Assembly: GCF_023630205.1 (NCBI RefSeq)
Contig: NZ_JALPRR010000001.1
Location: 930,001 to 994,000, forward strand
Direction of reading: 5' to 3'
DNA: 64,000 nt
DNA from: Pontibacter ruber
Lineage (GTDB): Bacteria; Bacteroidota; Bacteroidia; Cytophagales; Hymenobacteraceae
Made by a program: the position numbers and the translations under genes. Position 1 is the first letter of the stretch, and each line of letters starts with the position of its first letter. The notes under the pieces were generated by a model. It made no database searches. It had not been told where the DNA came from and was given only the letters and a program-made list of their open reading frames with translations. Below are positions 43,601 to 52,547 of the stretch, in pieces.

Positions 43601-43608
43601 TATATTTG
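43601..43608 (+). promoter_or_regulatory. -7 promoter element for the thioredoxin-like gene
   Basis: TATATTTG, exact match, ends 10 nt before ATG 43619, so the transcript should be nearly leaderless. Confidence 0.55.
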
Positions 43609-43618
43609 ATAGAAACCA

Positions 43619-43936
43619 ATGACCATACTTGAATCCAACGATCACCACCTAAGACAGCTTATCTTTGAAAGGCACAGGGTAATTGTAAAATTTACCGACG
43701 AGGCTTGCCCTGTCTGCAAAGCCTTATCCCCGAAATTCACCCAGATAGCCACAGAACCCGCTTACAGGGATATTACCTTTGTCCGGATGAACGCCAAAGA
43801 AAACCCCGTTTCGCAGAAAGAAGTGAAAATGACGGGCACTCCTTTTTTTGCCATCTACAAAGACAGTACCCTGCTTGATTGCGGCATCATCTCTACCGAA
43901 GAGGCACTTCGCAGCATGTTAAACAAGCTCCTTTAA
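43619..43936 (+). CDS. Thioredoxin-like protein
   Basis: A 105-residue thioredoxin fold with active-site CPVC (ACPVCKALSP, about 30-33), the cis-Pro loop TGTPFFAIYKD (about 77-87) and normal strand order. No signal peptide: cytoplasmic thiol-disulphide reductase. Single gene with its own promoter. Confidence 0.85.
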   Translation: MTILESNDHHLRQLIFERHRVIVKFTDEACPVCKALSPKFTQIATEPAYRDITFVRMNAKENPVSQKEVKMTGTPFFAIYKDSTLLDCGIISTEEALRSMLNKLL

Positions 43937-44032
43937 TTATTTCGGGTATAGTTTATACTTAAACAGAACGCTTCTGCAGCAGCTGATGTTGAAAAGCCGT
44001 AACTTGTGCCGCTTTTATCAACTGCCCGAAAC

Positions 44033-45484
44033 GTGACCAGAAAAACCATATCTGCTATTGTTTACATTGCCTTCCTGCTTGGTGCCTGTACCTGGCAGGG
44101 CTGCTCCAGCACTGCCAAACTGAATGCTACGGCACCGGCTACCACAGCCGCTGCGCTGCCTGCTTATCAACCGAAGCTTTCTTCTGTTTCCATCCCGGTT
44201 TCTATCCCCATTGCTGTCCTTGAAGAAAAGCTGAACCAGGAGGTAAACGGTATCCTGTACAAAGACGATAATCTGGAAGGCGATAACGTGGCCGTAACCG
44301 TGTCCAAGAAAGGGCGCCTGAGCATACGAGCGGAACGGGATAAAATATACTTCAGCATACCACTGCAGGTGTATGCCAAAGGCCGCTGGAAGTGGGACCC
44401 GTGCAAGCTCTGCCCGGCCATCGACAAAACCGAAGATACCAACTTTGATATGGTGCTGAAGACCGAGAGCCGCTTTGGCCTGTCGGAAGATTACAAGATC
44501 AACACCATTACGAGCGGCGACTTTGAGTGGGGCAACACCAAACCTGTCATAGAGCTTGGCCCGCTGAAGATCGGACTAGCGCGTTTTGTGGAGCCTGCCA
44601 TGCGGCAGCAGATGAGCACCCTGGCCAGGCAGTTGGACAAGGAGCTGCAGAGCCGCCTGGACATGCGCAAGTACGTGGCCGATGCCTGGAAACTGGTACA
44701 GGAACCGATAAAAGTCGATGATGGGCTGAATGCCTGGCTCAGCATTGTGCCGCAGGAGGTACGTATTGCCCCGATCTATGCACAAAATGGAAACCTGAGC
44801 ACCCGCATCGGCATTACCTCTTACATCAGCGTCAGCACGAACGGCAAACCACAGCCACAGCCGCTTCGCAACCTGCCCAAGCTGGTGCTGGACAGCCGCC
44901 TTTCCGACAACTTCCAGATCGGTCTGACTGCAAATGTTCCTTACGAGCACGCCAGCCAGTTGATGAAAGCGCAGGTAGCGAACCAAACGTATACCTTCGA
45001 CAATGGCAAAAGCCAGCTGAATGTTAAAGACGCAGCGATATCGCCAAGCGGCGAGCAACTGGTGCTCATGCTGGACGTAGACGGAAAAACCAAGGCCGGA
45101 TTGTTTACCAAGAAGCTGGTAGGCAAAGTATACCTGAGGGGAACCCCATACTACGATGCCCAGACCACTTCCATCAAGCTGCGCAACGTAGACTACGACC
45201 TGGATACAAAAGACAAGTTGCTGACCACAGCCAGCTGGCTTGCCAAAGACAAGTTCAAGGAGATGATCCAGAAGCAGGTGAGCATACCGGTAGAGGCACA
45301 ACTATCAGACGCCCGGAAAATGCTGCAAAGCACACTCAACCAGCCGGACCGCATGCACGAATCCGTACTGCTGCGTGGCACAATCAAAGAGATTCTCCCA
45401 GAAAATATCTACCTGACAACCGGCGGCATAAAGGCGGTAGTAAATGCCACCGGCAACCTGACGGCAACTATAGACAAGTTCTGA
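44033..45484 (+). CDS. DUF4403 lipoprotein
   Basis: 483 residues from a GTG start at 44033, chosen because it begins a compact lipoprotein signal (MTRKTISAIVYIAFLLGAC, Cys19); another GTG at 44006 would add nine residues, and no ATG fits. The mature part repeats BPI/TULIP-like beta features (SIPVSIPIAVLEEKLNQEV, and KFKEMIQKQVSIPVEAQLSD near the end), as in the DUF4403 family, possibly lipid-binding periplasmic proteins. Function unproven. The downstream terminator holds a heptamer in its loop. Confidence 0.8.
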   Translation: MTRKTISAIVYIAFLLGACTWQGCSSTAKLNATAPATTAAALPAYQPKLSSVSIPVSIPIAVLEEKLNQEVNGILYKDDNLEGDNVAVTVSKKGRLSIRAERDKIYFSIPLQVYAKGRWKWDPCKLCPAIDKTEDTNFDMVLKTESRFGLSEDYKINTITSGDFEWGNTKPVIELGPLKIGLARFVEPAMRQQMSTLARQLDKELQSRLDMRKYVADAWKLVQEPIKVDDGLNAWLSIVPQEVRIAPIYAQNGNLSTRIGITSYISVSTNGKPQPQPLRNLPKLVLDSRLSDNFQIGLTANVPYEHASQLMKAQVANQTYTFDNGKSQLNVKDAAISPSGEQLVLMLDVDGKTKAGLFTKKLVGKVYLRGTPYYDAQTTSIKLRNVDYDLDTKDKLLTTASWLAKDKFKEMIQKQVSIPVEAQLSDARKMLQSTLNQPDRMHESVLLRGTIKEILPENIYLTTGGIKAVVNATGNLTATIDKF

Positions 45485-45511
45485 GATGAGACATAATTAG
45501 GGACAAAAGAT

Positions 45512-45548
45512 AAAAAAGGGGCTGCTAAAGTATAGCAGCCCCTTTTTT
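45512..45548. terminator. Bidirectional terminator with heptamer in its loop
   Basis: AAAAAAGGGGCTGCT-AAAGTAT-AGCAGCCCCTTTTTT; long perfect stem with A and T tracts on both sides, between two convergent genes. The loop region includes AAGTATA (45528-45534). Confidence 0.92.
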
Positions 45549-45608
45549 ATCACACGTTCATTACGTTTTGAGGTACAATGAAGAAAGTCTTATGTCCTGT
45601 GTCCCAAA

Positions 45609-46373
45609 TCAAAGCTTCTGAATCGGCTTTGGGCTGTTGAACACAGCAGCAGGCACCTGCGCGGGGGCTGCGATATCGGTGATGAGAAACTCGCCTTTGT
45701 CGTTGCTGCGGTTGCCAGCCAGCTTTATACTTCCATAGGTTTTATAGTCGGTCCATCGGCGGGTAAAGGAAGGCTCGGCGTCGTTGAAGTTGCGGTAAAA
45801 AGCCCATTGCGTTATCAGCCCCTGCTTTTTATCCACCCATAGTTTGTACTTGTTCTGCGGCGTCAGGCCTACGTTCTCGAAGGTCATTTGCAGCACGTCA
45901 GCCACGGCACCATCCATTGTTTTTTCTTCTCCTACATACTTCAGTTGCACGCCCGGGTCCTGCAGTTTAAAAGGCATCACAAGCCAGTACGAGTTGTTGA
46001 TCCAGAGGGCGTATGCCCGCTCTTTTAACTTTTGAACTTCCTCCTGGCCTGTAAGCTCTTTTCCATCGGCGTATACTTTCCCTTCTTTGGTCTGCGTATC
46101 GATGATGGCTACCAGGCTGTCTTTCTCCCAACGAAATTTATTCTGATGCTTGTCCCATACCTGGTACTGCCCGTTGAAAGTCCAGGCCAGGAAACGGGTG
46201 TTGTCCCAGCCTTTCTGCCCGCCCATGTTGCGGAGCACTTTCTGGGCAATGGCTTTGGCTTTGGCATCTGTAGTAGCTGCCTGCGCATGGGCTGGTTCCG
46301 AGGCAAGAATGTTAAAGAGTAGCGGCAACAGGCAAAGCCAACCGAGTGGCTGCAAAAGTCTTTTCAGGTGCAT
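45609..46373 (-). CDS. Exported LolA/DUF6503-like protein
   Basis: 254 residues from ATG 46373; the longer frame from 46421 adds sixteen residues before a good signal peptide (RLLQPLGWLCLLPLLFNIL, cleavage near AHAQ). The mature part has helix AKAIAQKVLRNMGGQKGWDN then a beta-rich half-barrel (LAWTFNGQYQVWDKHQNKF, TFENVGLTPQNKYKLW), similar to LolA-like outer-membrane lipoprotein carriers and DUF6503. Function unknown; it may bind lipid. Confidence 0.65.
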   Translation of the reverse strand: MHLKRLLQPLGWLCLLPLLFNILASEPAHAQAATTDAKAKAIAQKVLRNMGGQKGWDNTRFLAWTFNGQYQVWDKHQNKFRWEKDSLVAIIDTQTKEGKVYADGKELTGQEEVQKLKERAYALWINNSYWLVMPFKLQDPGVQLKYVGEEKTMDGAVADVLQMTFENVGLTPQNKYKLWVDKKQGLITQWAFYRNFNDAEPSFTRRWTDYKTYGSIKLAGNRSNDKGEFLITDIAAPAQVPAAVFNSPKPIQKL

Positions 46374-46523
46374 AGGTTCTTGTTTTTCAGAGAGGTATAA
46401 ATATACGCAATTCCGGCACATACTGCTGCTGCTACTTCTGTCTTAAGTACAAAATCAACCTAACTTACCTGCTGCCGTATCAGTGTTACACCCGGTAACG
46501 AAACATAACAAGTAAAATTGCCT

Positions 46524-47489
46524 ATGGCTGATTTAACTGTAAAGAACGTTCTTCCATTGTTCAAAACTACTGTATCAGAGTTTATGGACAACAACTCCTT
46601 CCGCTTGGCAGGTGCGCTTGCGTTTAACGCTATCTTTTCCATACCTCCCCTCCTGATCATCATAATCCAGGTAGCCGGAGCTTTCTTCGGAGAGAAAGCT
46701 GTGTCCGGAGAGTTATCGAATCAGATATCGAAAGCGATTGGCCCCGGCGCAGCGCAAGGCATCGAGGATGTTTTGAAAAATGCACAGGTAAGCGGATCGG
46801 GTGGCGTTGCGCTCTGGATAGGTATCGGCACCTTGCTTTTTGCCGCCACAACGTTCTTTGCCACGCTGCAGGAGTCGCTTAATACGGTCTGGAACCTGAA
46901 AGTAAAGCCAACCAGCGGCATCATGCAGATGCTGAAAGTACGGGTGTTCTCTTTCGGTATTGTGCTGAGTATTGCATTGCTGATGCTGGTATCGCTGCTG
47001 ATCAGTGCTATTATTTCAATCCTCAGTGATTTCCTGTCTCAGCTCATACCTGGCATTGGGGTCTTCTTCATCAAGCTGATGGACTTTGTGATATCGGTTG
47101 GCATTATCACCGCCCTGTTCGCACTCATATACAAGTACCTGCCCGATGCTACCATCCGCTGGAAAGACACCTGGGTAGGCGCTTTTGTGACAGCCATGCT
47201 TTTTACCATCGGCAAATTCCTGATAAGCTGGTACATTGGCACCAGCGACCCAGGTTCTGCTTACGGCGCGGCCGGCTCTATCATTGTTATACTTGTCTGG
47301 ATCTACTATTCTTCCCTTATCGTGTTTTACGGAGCCGAGTTTACACAACAGTATGCGTCTAAAATAGGGCAGCGCATCCGGCCTAAAGAGCATGCCGTGT
47401 TTGTGCGGGAGCAGGAAATAACCAGCGACCCGGTGGATAAATCCAGCGGAAGACCACCGTCTGAAGGCCGCTTCAACAAGAATCCGTAA
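46524..47489 (+). CDS. YihY/BrkB-family membrane protein
   Basis: 321 residues from ATG 46524 (a TTG two codons upstream is possible). Six membrane helices; family signature FRLAGALAFNAIFSIPPLLI near the N-terminus and GAAGSIIVILVWIYYSSLIV with FYGAEFTQ towards the end. The C-terminal 40 residues are polar and poorly conserved. YihY proteins were once called ribonuclease BN, which is wrong; role in envelope homeostasis is unclear. Confidence 0.88.
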   Translation: MADLTVKNVLPLFKTTVSEFMDNNSFRLAGALAFNAIFSIPPLLIIIIQVAGAFFGEKAVSGELSNQISKAIGPGAAQGIEDVLKNAQVSGSGGVALWIGIGTLLFAATTFFATLQESLNTVWNLKVKPTSGIMQMLKVRVFSFGIVLSIALLMLVSLLISAIISILSDFLSQLIPGIGVFFIKLMDFVISVGIITALFALIYKYLPDATIRWKDTWVGAFVTAMLFTIGKFLISWYIGTSDPGSAYGAAGSIIVILVWIYYSSLIVFYGAEFTQQYASKIGQRIRPKEHAVFVREQEITSDPVDKSSGRPPSEGRFNKNP

Positions 47490-47636
47490 ACCGTGTTTTG
47501 TTCTTCGTGTTTAGTGTTTCGAAATAATCGAAAACCGTAGCTGGTTAACGATAATCAGCACGTCTTTGCTCCTTCGCATCTGTAACCTGAGGGTACCTTA
47601 ACTATGGATTTATAATTCGCTTCTCAAAGGCAGCTA

Positions 47637-47675
47637 TAAAAAAGAACCCCGGATGTTCTGTCACCCGGGGTTTAT
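47637..47675 (-). terminator. Terminator after rlmN
   Basis: On the minus strand AACCCCGGG-TGACAGAACAT-CCGGGGTT then CTTTTTT. A heptamer lies at its upstream edge (TATACTT, 47673 onward). Confidence 0.8.
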
Positions 47676-47722
47676 ACTTTTAGATCGTGCAATTCGAAAC
47701 ATGAGAAACAAAACGCCAAAAA

Positions 47723-48796
47723 CTAAACAGCCTGCTTCTCTTTTACGGCCAGCTGCCCGCAGGCGGCGTCAATGTCTTTGCCACGGCTGCGGCGCACGTT
47801 TACCTGCACCCCACGATCGGCCAGGTAGTAGATAAAATCCTGCCAGCGCTCTTCGTTGGTGTTCACGAAATCGGCGTCTGCAATCGGGTTATACTCGATC
47901 AGGTTGATCTTGCAAGGGATGATCTTTGAGAACTGTAGCAGCTCTTCGGCATCCTGCAGCGTATCGTTGAAGTTCTGGAACACGATGTACTCGTAGGTTA
48001 CCTTGCGGCCTGTTACCTGGTGGTAGTGTTTCAGGGCATCCTTCAGGGCCTCCAGCGAGTTGGTCTCATTGATGGGCATGATCTGGTTGCGCTTCTCGTC
48101 GTTTGCCGCATGCAGCGACAAGGCCAGGTTCGCTTTCACGCCGTCATCGGCCATCTTCTTGATCATTTTGGCAATGCCGGCTGTACTCACCGTAATGCGG
48201 CGGGCAGCCATACCAAGGCCATCGTGCGCGGTGATGCGCTCAATGCTCTTCATCACGTTGGCATAGTTGAGCATCGGCTCGCCCATGCCCATGTACACAA
48301 TGTTGGTAAGCGGCTCACCGTACTGTTTCATGCTTTGCTCGTTAATGCGCACCACCTGGTCGTAGATCTCGGCGGCATCGAGATTGCGCACGCGGTCCAT
48401 GTAGCCGGTCGCGCAGAACTTACAGGTAAGCGAGCAACCCACCTGGCTGCTCACGCAGGCCGTTTTGCGCTCGTCATGCGGTATCAGCACACCTTCTACA
48501 ATGTTGCTGTCAAAGAGCCTGAAAGCAGACTTGATGGTGCCATCCTTGCTCAGCTGCTCTGTAGCCACCTGCACCGCATTGATAGCGAAGTGCTGTTCCA
48601 GCTTCTCGCGCAAGGCAAGGCTCACGTTGTTCATCTCCGCAAACGACTGGATAGAGTGCTTCCAGAGCCACTCGTAGATTTGCTTGGCACGGAAAGGCTT
48701 CTCACCCTGCTCCACCAGCCAGGCTTTCAGATCGTCCAGCGTCAGCTTACGGATGTCTTTCTTATTAAGTATAGGTATATCTGCAATCAAAGTCAT
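47723..48796 (-). CDS. rlmN: 23S rRNA/tRNA adenine-C2 methyltransferase RlmN
   Basis: A 357-residue radical SAM enzyme: N-terminal helical domain (KAWLVEQGEKPFRAKQIYEW), the cluster motif CSLTCKFC (C-x3-C-x2-C) after TACVSSQVG, MGMGEPMLNY, and the C-terminal catalytic Cys in DIDAACGQLA. It methylates A2503 of 23S rRNA and A37 of some tRNAs. Followed by a terminator; the thioesterase gene lies 21 bp upstream on the same strand, so they may be co-transcribed. Confidence 0.96.
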   Translation of the reverse strand: MTLIADIPILNKKDIRKLTLDDLKAWLVEQGEKPFRAKQIYEWLWKHSIQSFAEMNNVSLALREKLEQHFAINAVQVATEQLSKDGTIKSAFRLFDSNIVEGVLIPHDERKTACVSSQVGCSLTCKFCATGYMDRVRNLDAAEIYDQVVRINEQSMKQYGEPLTNIVYMGMGEPMLNYANVMKSIERITAHDGLGMAARRITVSTAGIAKMIKKMADDGVKANLALSLHAANDEKRNQIMPINETNSLEALKDALKHYHQVTGRKVTYEYIVFQNFNDTLQDAEELLQFSKIIPCKINLIEYNPIADADFVNTNEERWQDFIYYLADRGVQVNVRRSRGKDIDAACGQLAVKEKQAV

Positions 48797-48817
48797 ACTG
48801 CAAAATTACAAAAATAC

Positions 48818-49246
48818 TCAGGCTTTAGTTTCAATTTTAGCCTTTACTTCGTTGGGAAGCGCCATTAGTTTTCGCTCCTGGTAGTTGAAGCACAGCATCC
48901 CGGTCTTTGCACGGGCAACTTCTTTGCCATGCTGGTTGAGCACGTGGTACGTAATATCGAAGCCATACTTGCTGATATCGTTAAAAGCCAGTTTTATACT
49001 TAAGGTATCGCCGTAAAAGCCTTCGCCTTTGTATTCGATTGCCACATCGGCCATGATCATACCTGCGCCACCTATACTTAACTCGCTCCAGCCAAAGTGG
49101 CCCAGCAACTGCATGCGTGCTTCGTGCAGGATGGAGAGCAACGCATCGTTGCCCAGGTGGTTGCCATAGTTCAGGTCGGTGATGCGTACCGGAATGCGTG
49201 CTTCAAAAACTGTGTGCGTGGGTATCTCTACTTTTATTCTTGCCAT
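48818..49246 (-). CDS. Acyl-CoA thioesterase, 4HBT hot-dog fold
   Basis: A 142-residue hot-dog protein: RIPVRITDLNYGNHLGNDAL, with the Asp/Asn region and HLGNDA loop of 4-hydroxybenzoyl-CoA-thioesterase-like enzymes, then the beta sheet VAIEYKGEGFYGDTLSIKLA. Cytoplasmic; cleaves acyl-CoA of unknown chain length. Monocistronic or with rlmN downstream. Confidence 0.85.
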   Translation of the reverse strand: MARIKVEIPTHTVFEARIPVRITDLNYGNHLGNDALLSILHEARMQLLGHFGWSELSIGGAGMIMADVAIEYKGEGFYGDTLSIKLAFNDISKYGFDITYHVLNQHGKEVARAKTGMLCFNYQERKLMALPNEVKAKIETKA

Positions 49247-49345
49247 CTTCTCTGACTTAGTTCTCTCAATTGCTACTATGAGGCTCCTGTTGCGTCGATT
49301 TTCGGCTTAAATTGCCTTATTATTCTAAAATCTGAAGGATTTGTA

Positions 49346-49377
49346 TTGCAGGCAGCCGTTTGCTATGCGTACATTTG
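49346..49377 (+). promoter_or_regulatory. Promoter of the mnmD-like gene
   Basis: TTG at 49346-49348, 21-nt spacer, TACATTTG at 49370-49377 (exact TAnnTTTG). Predicted start near 49384, which supports translation from ATG 49397 rather than the earlier in-frame codon. Confidence 0.6.
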
Positions 49378-49396
49378 TAAAGTAACAGTAAAAAAG

Positions 49397-50074
49397 ATGC
49401 ATCTCGAAATCAGGCAAACGAAAGACGGTTCCAACACCTTGTATGTGCCCGAACTGAACGAGCACTACCACTCGGTGCATGGGGCTCTGCAGGAGTCGCA
49501 GCATGTGTTCGTAAAACACGGGCTGGAACATGTGCTGAGCTCAAAAAAGGACATCAAGATACTGGAAGTTGGTTTCGGCACCGGCCTTAATGCCATACTT
49601 ACTTTTCCGTTCGCCCTGGCCCAGAAAGCCTTCATACAATACGACTCGCTGGAGAAATACCCGCTGACGCAGGACGTGGTGGAGCAGCTGCATTTCGAAA
49701 AATTCATCCTTAACCCTGAACTGTTGGATTACTTCCACCAGCTGCACAAAGCACCCTGGAACGAACCGGTTAACATCATTCCATACTTTACGCTGCAGAA
49801 AATACATGAAACGCTGGAGGAATTCGTGCCGCCGCACTCCTACTACGACATTGTATACTTTGATGCTTTTGCTCCGGAAAAGCAGCCCGAACTATGGGCC
49901 GATGAAGTGTTTGCCAAGCTGTACAAGGCAGTGCGCCCGGGTGGTGTGCTGGTGACGTACTGCGCCAAAGGCAGCTTCAAGCGCAGCCTCAAAGCTGCCG
50001 GTTTCGAAGTGGAAGCGCTGCCAGGCCCTCCGGGCAAGCGCGAAATGACCAGAGGGGTAAAACCTGTGGTATAG
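49397..50074 (+). CDS. mnmD: MnmD-like tRNA (mnm5s2U34) methyltransferase
   Basis: 225 residues from ATG 49397, placed just after its promoter; the longer frame from 49346 starts inside the promoter. SAM-binding ILEVGFGTGLNAILTF (about 55-70), then IVYFDAFAPEKQPELWADEV and GGVLVTYCAKGSFKRSL, and GPPGKREMTRG at the end, match the MnmD domain of MnmC. It methylates aminomethyl-uridine at the tRNA wobble base. The FAD oxidase part of MnmC is absent, as in other stand-alone MnmD proteins. Confidence 0.9.
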   Translation: MHLEIRQTKDGSNTLYVPELNEHYHSVHGALQESQHVFVKHGLEHVLSSKKDIKILEVGFGTGLNAILTFPFALAQKAFIQYDSLEKYPLTQDVVEQLHFEKFILNPELLDYFHQLHKAPWNEPVNIIPYFTLQKIHETLEEFVPPHSYYDIVYFDAFAPEKQPELWADEVFAKLYKAVRPGGVLVTYCAKGSFKRSLKAAGFEVEALPGPPGKREMTRGVKPVV

Positions 50075-50298
50075 CTTCTTTTAGCTCTTCTATACTTTTA
50101 TACTTCAGTATTCTTTCCTGATTTTGCTACACAGCCTGCCGGCTGCTGGACCAATGCCTGTTACCGTGTATTAAGGCCAACTCCGAAGCAGCAAGCTCAT
50201 GCCTCACACTTAAAAATTTTATAAATAGGATTTGCTATATATAGTATAAAGTAGCTATTTTGAGTTTGCACTGAATACTGGATACAATTACTAGATAA

Positions 50299-50607
50299 AT
50301 GAAACGCATACTTAAAAAAGTTATCACACCCTTCCTGCCATCGTACGAAGTGGTTTGCACCAATTACCAGATCATCCCGGGAATGCCGGTAAACAAAAAC
50401 CTTTCAAGACACAAGTTTGACAAGGGCGCTGCCGCCGCAGCAAGAGAATTCTACACCAAGGTGATCTCTTCTGATTTCACTAAAACTATGGCCCCTGTAG
50501 AAGTGCAGCTGAGAAGGATTTACGTGCTGAACAAAACCGTAGAGCAGGCCGAGTTCGGTCCGGTACAACATCTGAAAAGCCTGAACGCAGGTAAGAAAAA
50601 GAAATAA
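50299..50607 (+). CDS. Small basic protein, unknown
   Basis: 102 residues: MKRILKKVITPFLPSYEV, a strand-like VVCTNYQIIPGMP, then helix AAAAAREFYTKVISSDFTKT and VEVQLRRIYVLN, ending in a Lys tail (GKKKK). No signal or membrane helix. I do not recognise the family. A strong terminator right after it and normal codon use support a real gene. Confidence 0.6.
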   Translation: MKRILKKVITPFLPSYEVVCTNYQIIPGMPVNKNLSRHKFDKGAAAAAREFYTKVISSDFTKTMAPVEVQLRRIYVLNKTVEQAEFGPVQHLKSLNAGKKKK

Positions 50608-50626
50608 ACTTTTACTAAAAGTATAA

Positions 50627-50667
50627 AAATAGCCCCTCCAGCCTGTGCCGGAGGGGCTATTTTTTTG
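50627..50667 (+). terminator. Intrinsic terminator
   Basis: ATAGCCCCTCC-AGCCTGTGCC-GGAGGGGCTAT, then seven T. Serves the 102-residue gene. Confidence 0.92.
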
Positions 50668-50822
50668 TGCCTGTACGCAGGTATAAGCTCCTCAGCCAAG
50701 CCGCTAACTTCATGCCCTGTGGCTTCGTTTTATTAGTAATAGCAGCAATGCTCAGGTTTCTATTAGATATCGAAAAACAGACTTGGGTCATACTTTCCTG
50801 AACTTACCTCGCTCAGCGGTCT

Positions 50823-51956
50823 ATGTTTCGCAGAAAAGCTTATATCATAGCAGCGGTTCTTGTTATCCTGCTCATAGGGTTCAGGATAGCACTACCGTAT
50901 ATTGTGAAGCGCTACGTTAACAAGACGCTGAACGAGCTGCCAGGCTACAATGGCCACGTAGATGATATAGACATTCACCTTTACAGGGGAGCTTATACCA
51001 TCAAAGGGTTGGTGCTGATAGAAGAAAAAGGAAACCCTACCTATCCTTTCCTGAAGATTCCCCGCACCGACCTTTCTGTTGAATGGAAATCGCTTTTCAA
51101 AGGCAAACTGGTAGGGGAAGTAGAAATGGAAGCTCCGCGAATGAATATTGTGGCAGCCCCTGCTACAAAAGAGGCCATCCAACAAACTTCCCAGGAAGAC
51201 TGGACCAGAGTACTAAAGGACCTGATGCCCATCACCATCAACCGTTTTGTGGTAAACAATGGCTACCTGGCCTACCTCGACTTCGGCGCCAAACCGGATG
51301 TTAACCTGCATATAGAAGACATGCATCTGTTAGCCCTGAACCTTGCTAATGTTGAGAATGAGAGGCAGGCGCTCCCTTCCCCTGTAACAATTACAGGCAG
51401 ATCGGTAGGTGGCGGAAAGTTAAAGGCAGATATGAAAGGCAACTTTCTGAAGAAGATCCCCGACATGGACATAAAAATGCAGCTGACACAGGTAAACCTG
51501 ACGAGCCTGAATGATATTATCAAAGCCTATGGCAAGTTTGACGTGGAAAGAGGCCGCCTGGACATGTACAGCGAAGTTAAAGTAACGGATGGCCAACTGG
51601 ACGGCTACATGAAACCATTCTTTGAAGAACTAAAGATTCTTGACTGGGAAAAGGATAAGAAAGAAGACGGCATCCTGCATGCCGCAAAAGAAGCAGTAAT
51701 TGGCTTGGTTGCAGAGGCAGCAGAAAACCAAAAAAGAGACCAAATTGCGACCCAGGTACCTATAACCGGAAGTATAAACGATCCCAAAACAAACTCCTGG
51801 AAAACGTTCCTGCACATACTACGCCATGCATTTATCAAGGCCTTTAACAAAGGGATAGAGAATGAAGCAGGCGGTGGCAATAAGGAAAAGGAAAAGGAAG
51901 AGGACAAAAAAGATAAGCAGGATAAAAAGAACAAGGACGACAGGAAGAAGGATTAG
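50823..51956 (+). CDS. DUF748/AsmA-like envelope protein
   Basis: A 377-residue protein with an N-terminal anchor (about 6-26), then AsmA/DUF748-type beta repeats: DDIDIHLYRGAYTIKGLVLI, TDLSVEWKSLFKGKLVGEV, FDVERGRLDMYSEVKV. Such proteins form elongated lipid-transfer or envelope-spanning grooves. The last 40 residues are a low-complexity Lys/Glu/Asp tail (KEKEEDKKDKQDKKNKDD). It ends 7 bp before the convergent cyclo-ligase stop. Confidence 0.8.
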   Translation: MFRRKAYIIAAVLVILLIGFRIALPYIVKRYVNKTLNELPGYNGHVDDIDIHLYRGAYTIKGLVLIEEKGNPTYPFLKIPRTDLSVEWKSLFKGKLVGEVEMEAPRMNIVAAPATKEAIQQTSQEDWTRVLKDLMPITINRFVVNNGYLAYLDFGAKPDVNLHIEDMHLLALNLANVENERQALPSPVTITGRSVGGGKLKADMKGNFLKKIPDMDIKMQLTQVNLTSLNDIIKAYGKFDVERGRLDMYSEVKVTDGQLDGYMKPFFEELKILDWEKDKKEDGILHAAKEAVIGLVAEAAENQKRDQIATQVPITGSINDPKTNSWKTFLHILRHAFIKAFNKGIENEAGGGNKEKEKEEDKKDKQDKKNKDDRKKD

Positions 51957-51962
51957 CTCTAC

Positions 51963-52547
51963 CTATACGTTGTCATTTCTTCGCCACACTTCTTCTGGCA
52001 TTACCACGGCATCCAGCGGCACATCAAACGGATTGGGATCGGCTATACTTTCCACGGGTGGCTCCAGCGATAAACCGATCTTCAGCACATCCGGGCGGCA
52101 GTCTGCAAGGAAGCGGTCGTAGAAGCCTTTGCCATAGCCGACACGGTGACCGCTCTTATCGAAAGCAAGCAACGGAATCAGTACAATATCTACCTCCGGA
52201 GCAAGTATAACATGGGCGTCCTGCGGTTCCGGTATTCCCCAGGGGTTTTCAATCAGTACGGCCTCGTCGGTCAGGTGGTGGTGCGTGAGCACGTTCTGCG
52301 CTGCATCTGTTACAGGCACTGCCACTCGTACTTCGGGGTGCTCCAGCCGGATCCGCTCGATAATGGGCCAGGTGTTTACCTCGTTGTTCTTTACAATGGG
52401 CAGGAACACATGCACCGTCTGCCCAGGCTTAAGCGGAAAATAGTCGAAAAACAGTTCTGCAATGTGCTCGCTTCGCTGCTGCACTTCTTCAGGAGACAGC
52501 GCCCGCCGCCGCTGCAGCATCGTTTTCCGTAGTTCCGCCTTTCGCAT
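51963..52547 (-). CDS. 5-formyltetrahydrofolate cyclo-ligase
   Basis: A 194-residue protein: RKTMLQRRRALSPEEVQQRS at the N-terminus, PIVKNNEVNTWPII, and the ATP/folate site VLIPLLAFDKSGHRVGYGKG followed by FYDRFL. It converts 5-formyl-THF to methenyl-THF using ATP. Its ATG overlaps the bshC stop by one base (TAATG), so the two are translationally coupled. Confidence 0.92.
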   Translation of the reverse strand: MRKAELRKTMLQRRRALSPEEVQQRSEHIAELFFDYFPLKPGQTVHVFLPIVKNNEVNTWPIIERIRLEHPEVRVAVPVTDAAQNVLTHHHLTDEAVLIENPWGIPEPQDAHVILAPEVDIVLIPLLAFDKSGHRVGYGKGFYDRFLADCRPDVLKIGLSLEPPVESIADPNPFDVPLDAVVMPEEVWRRNDNV

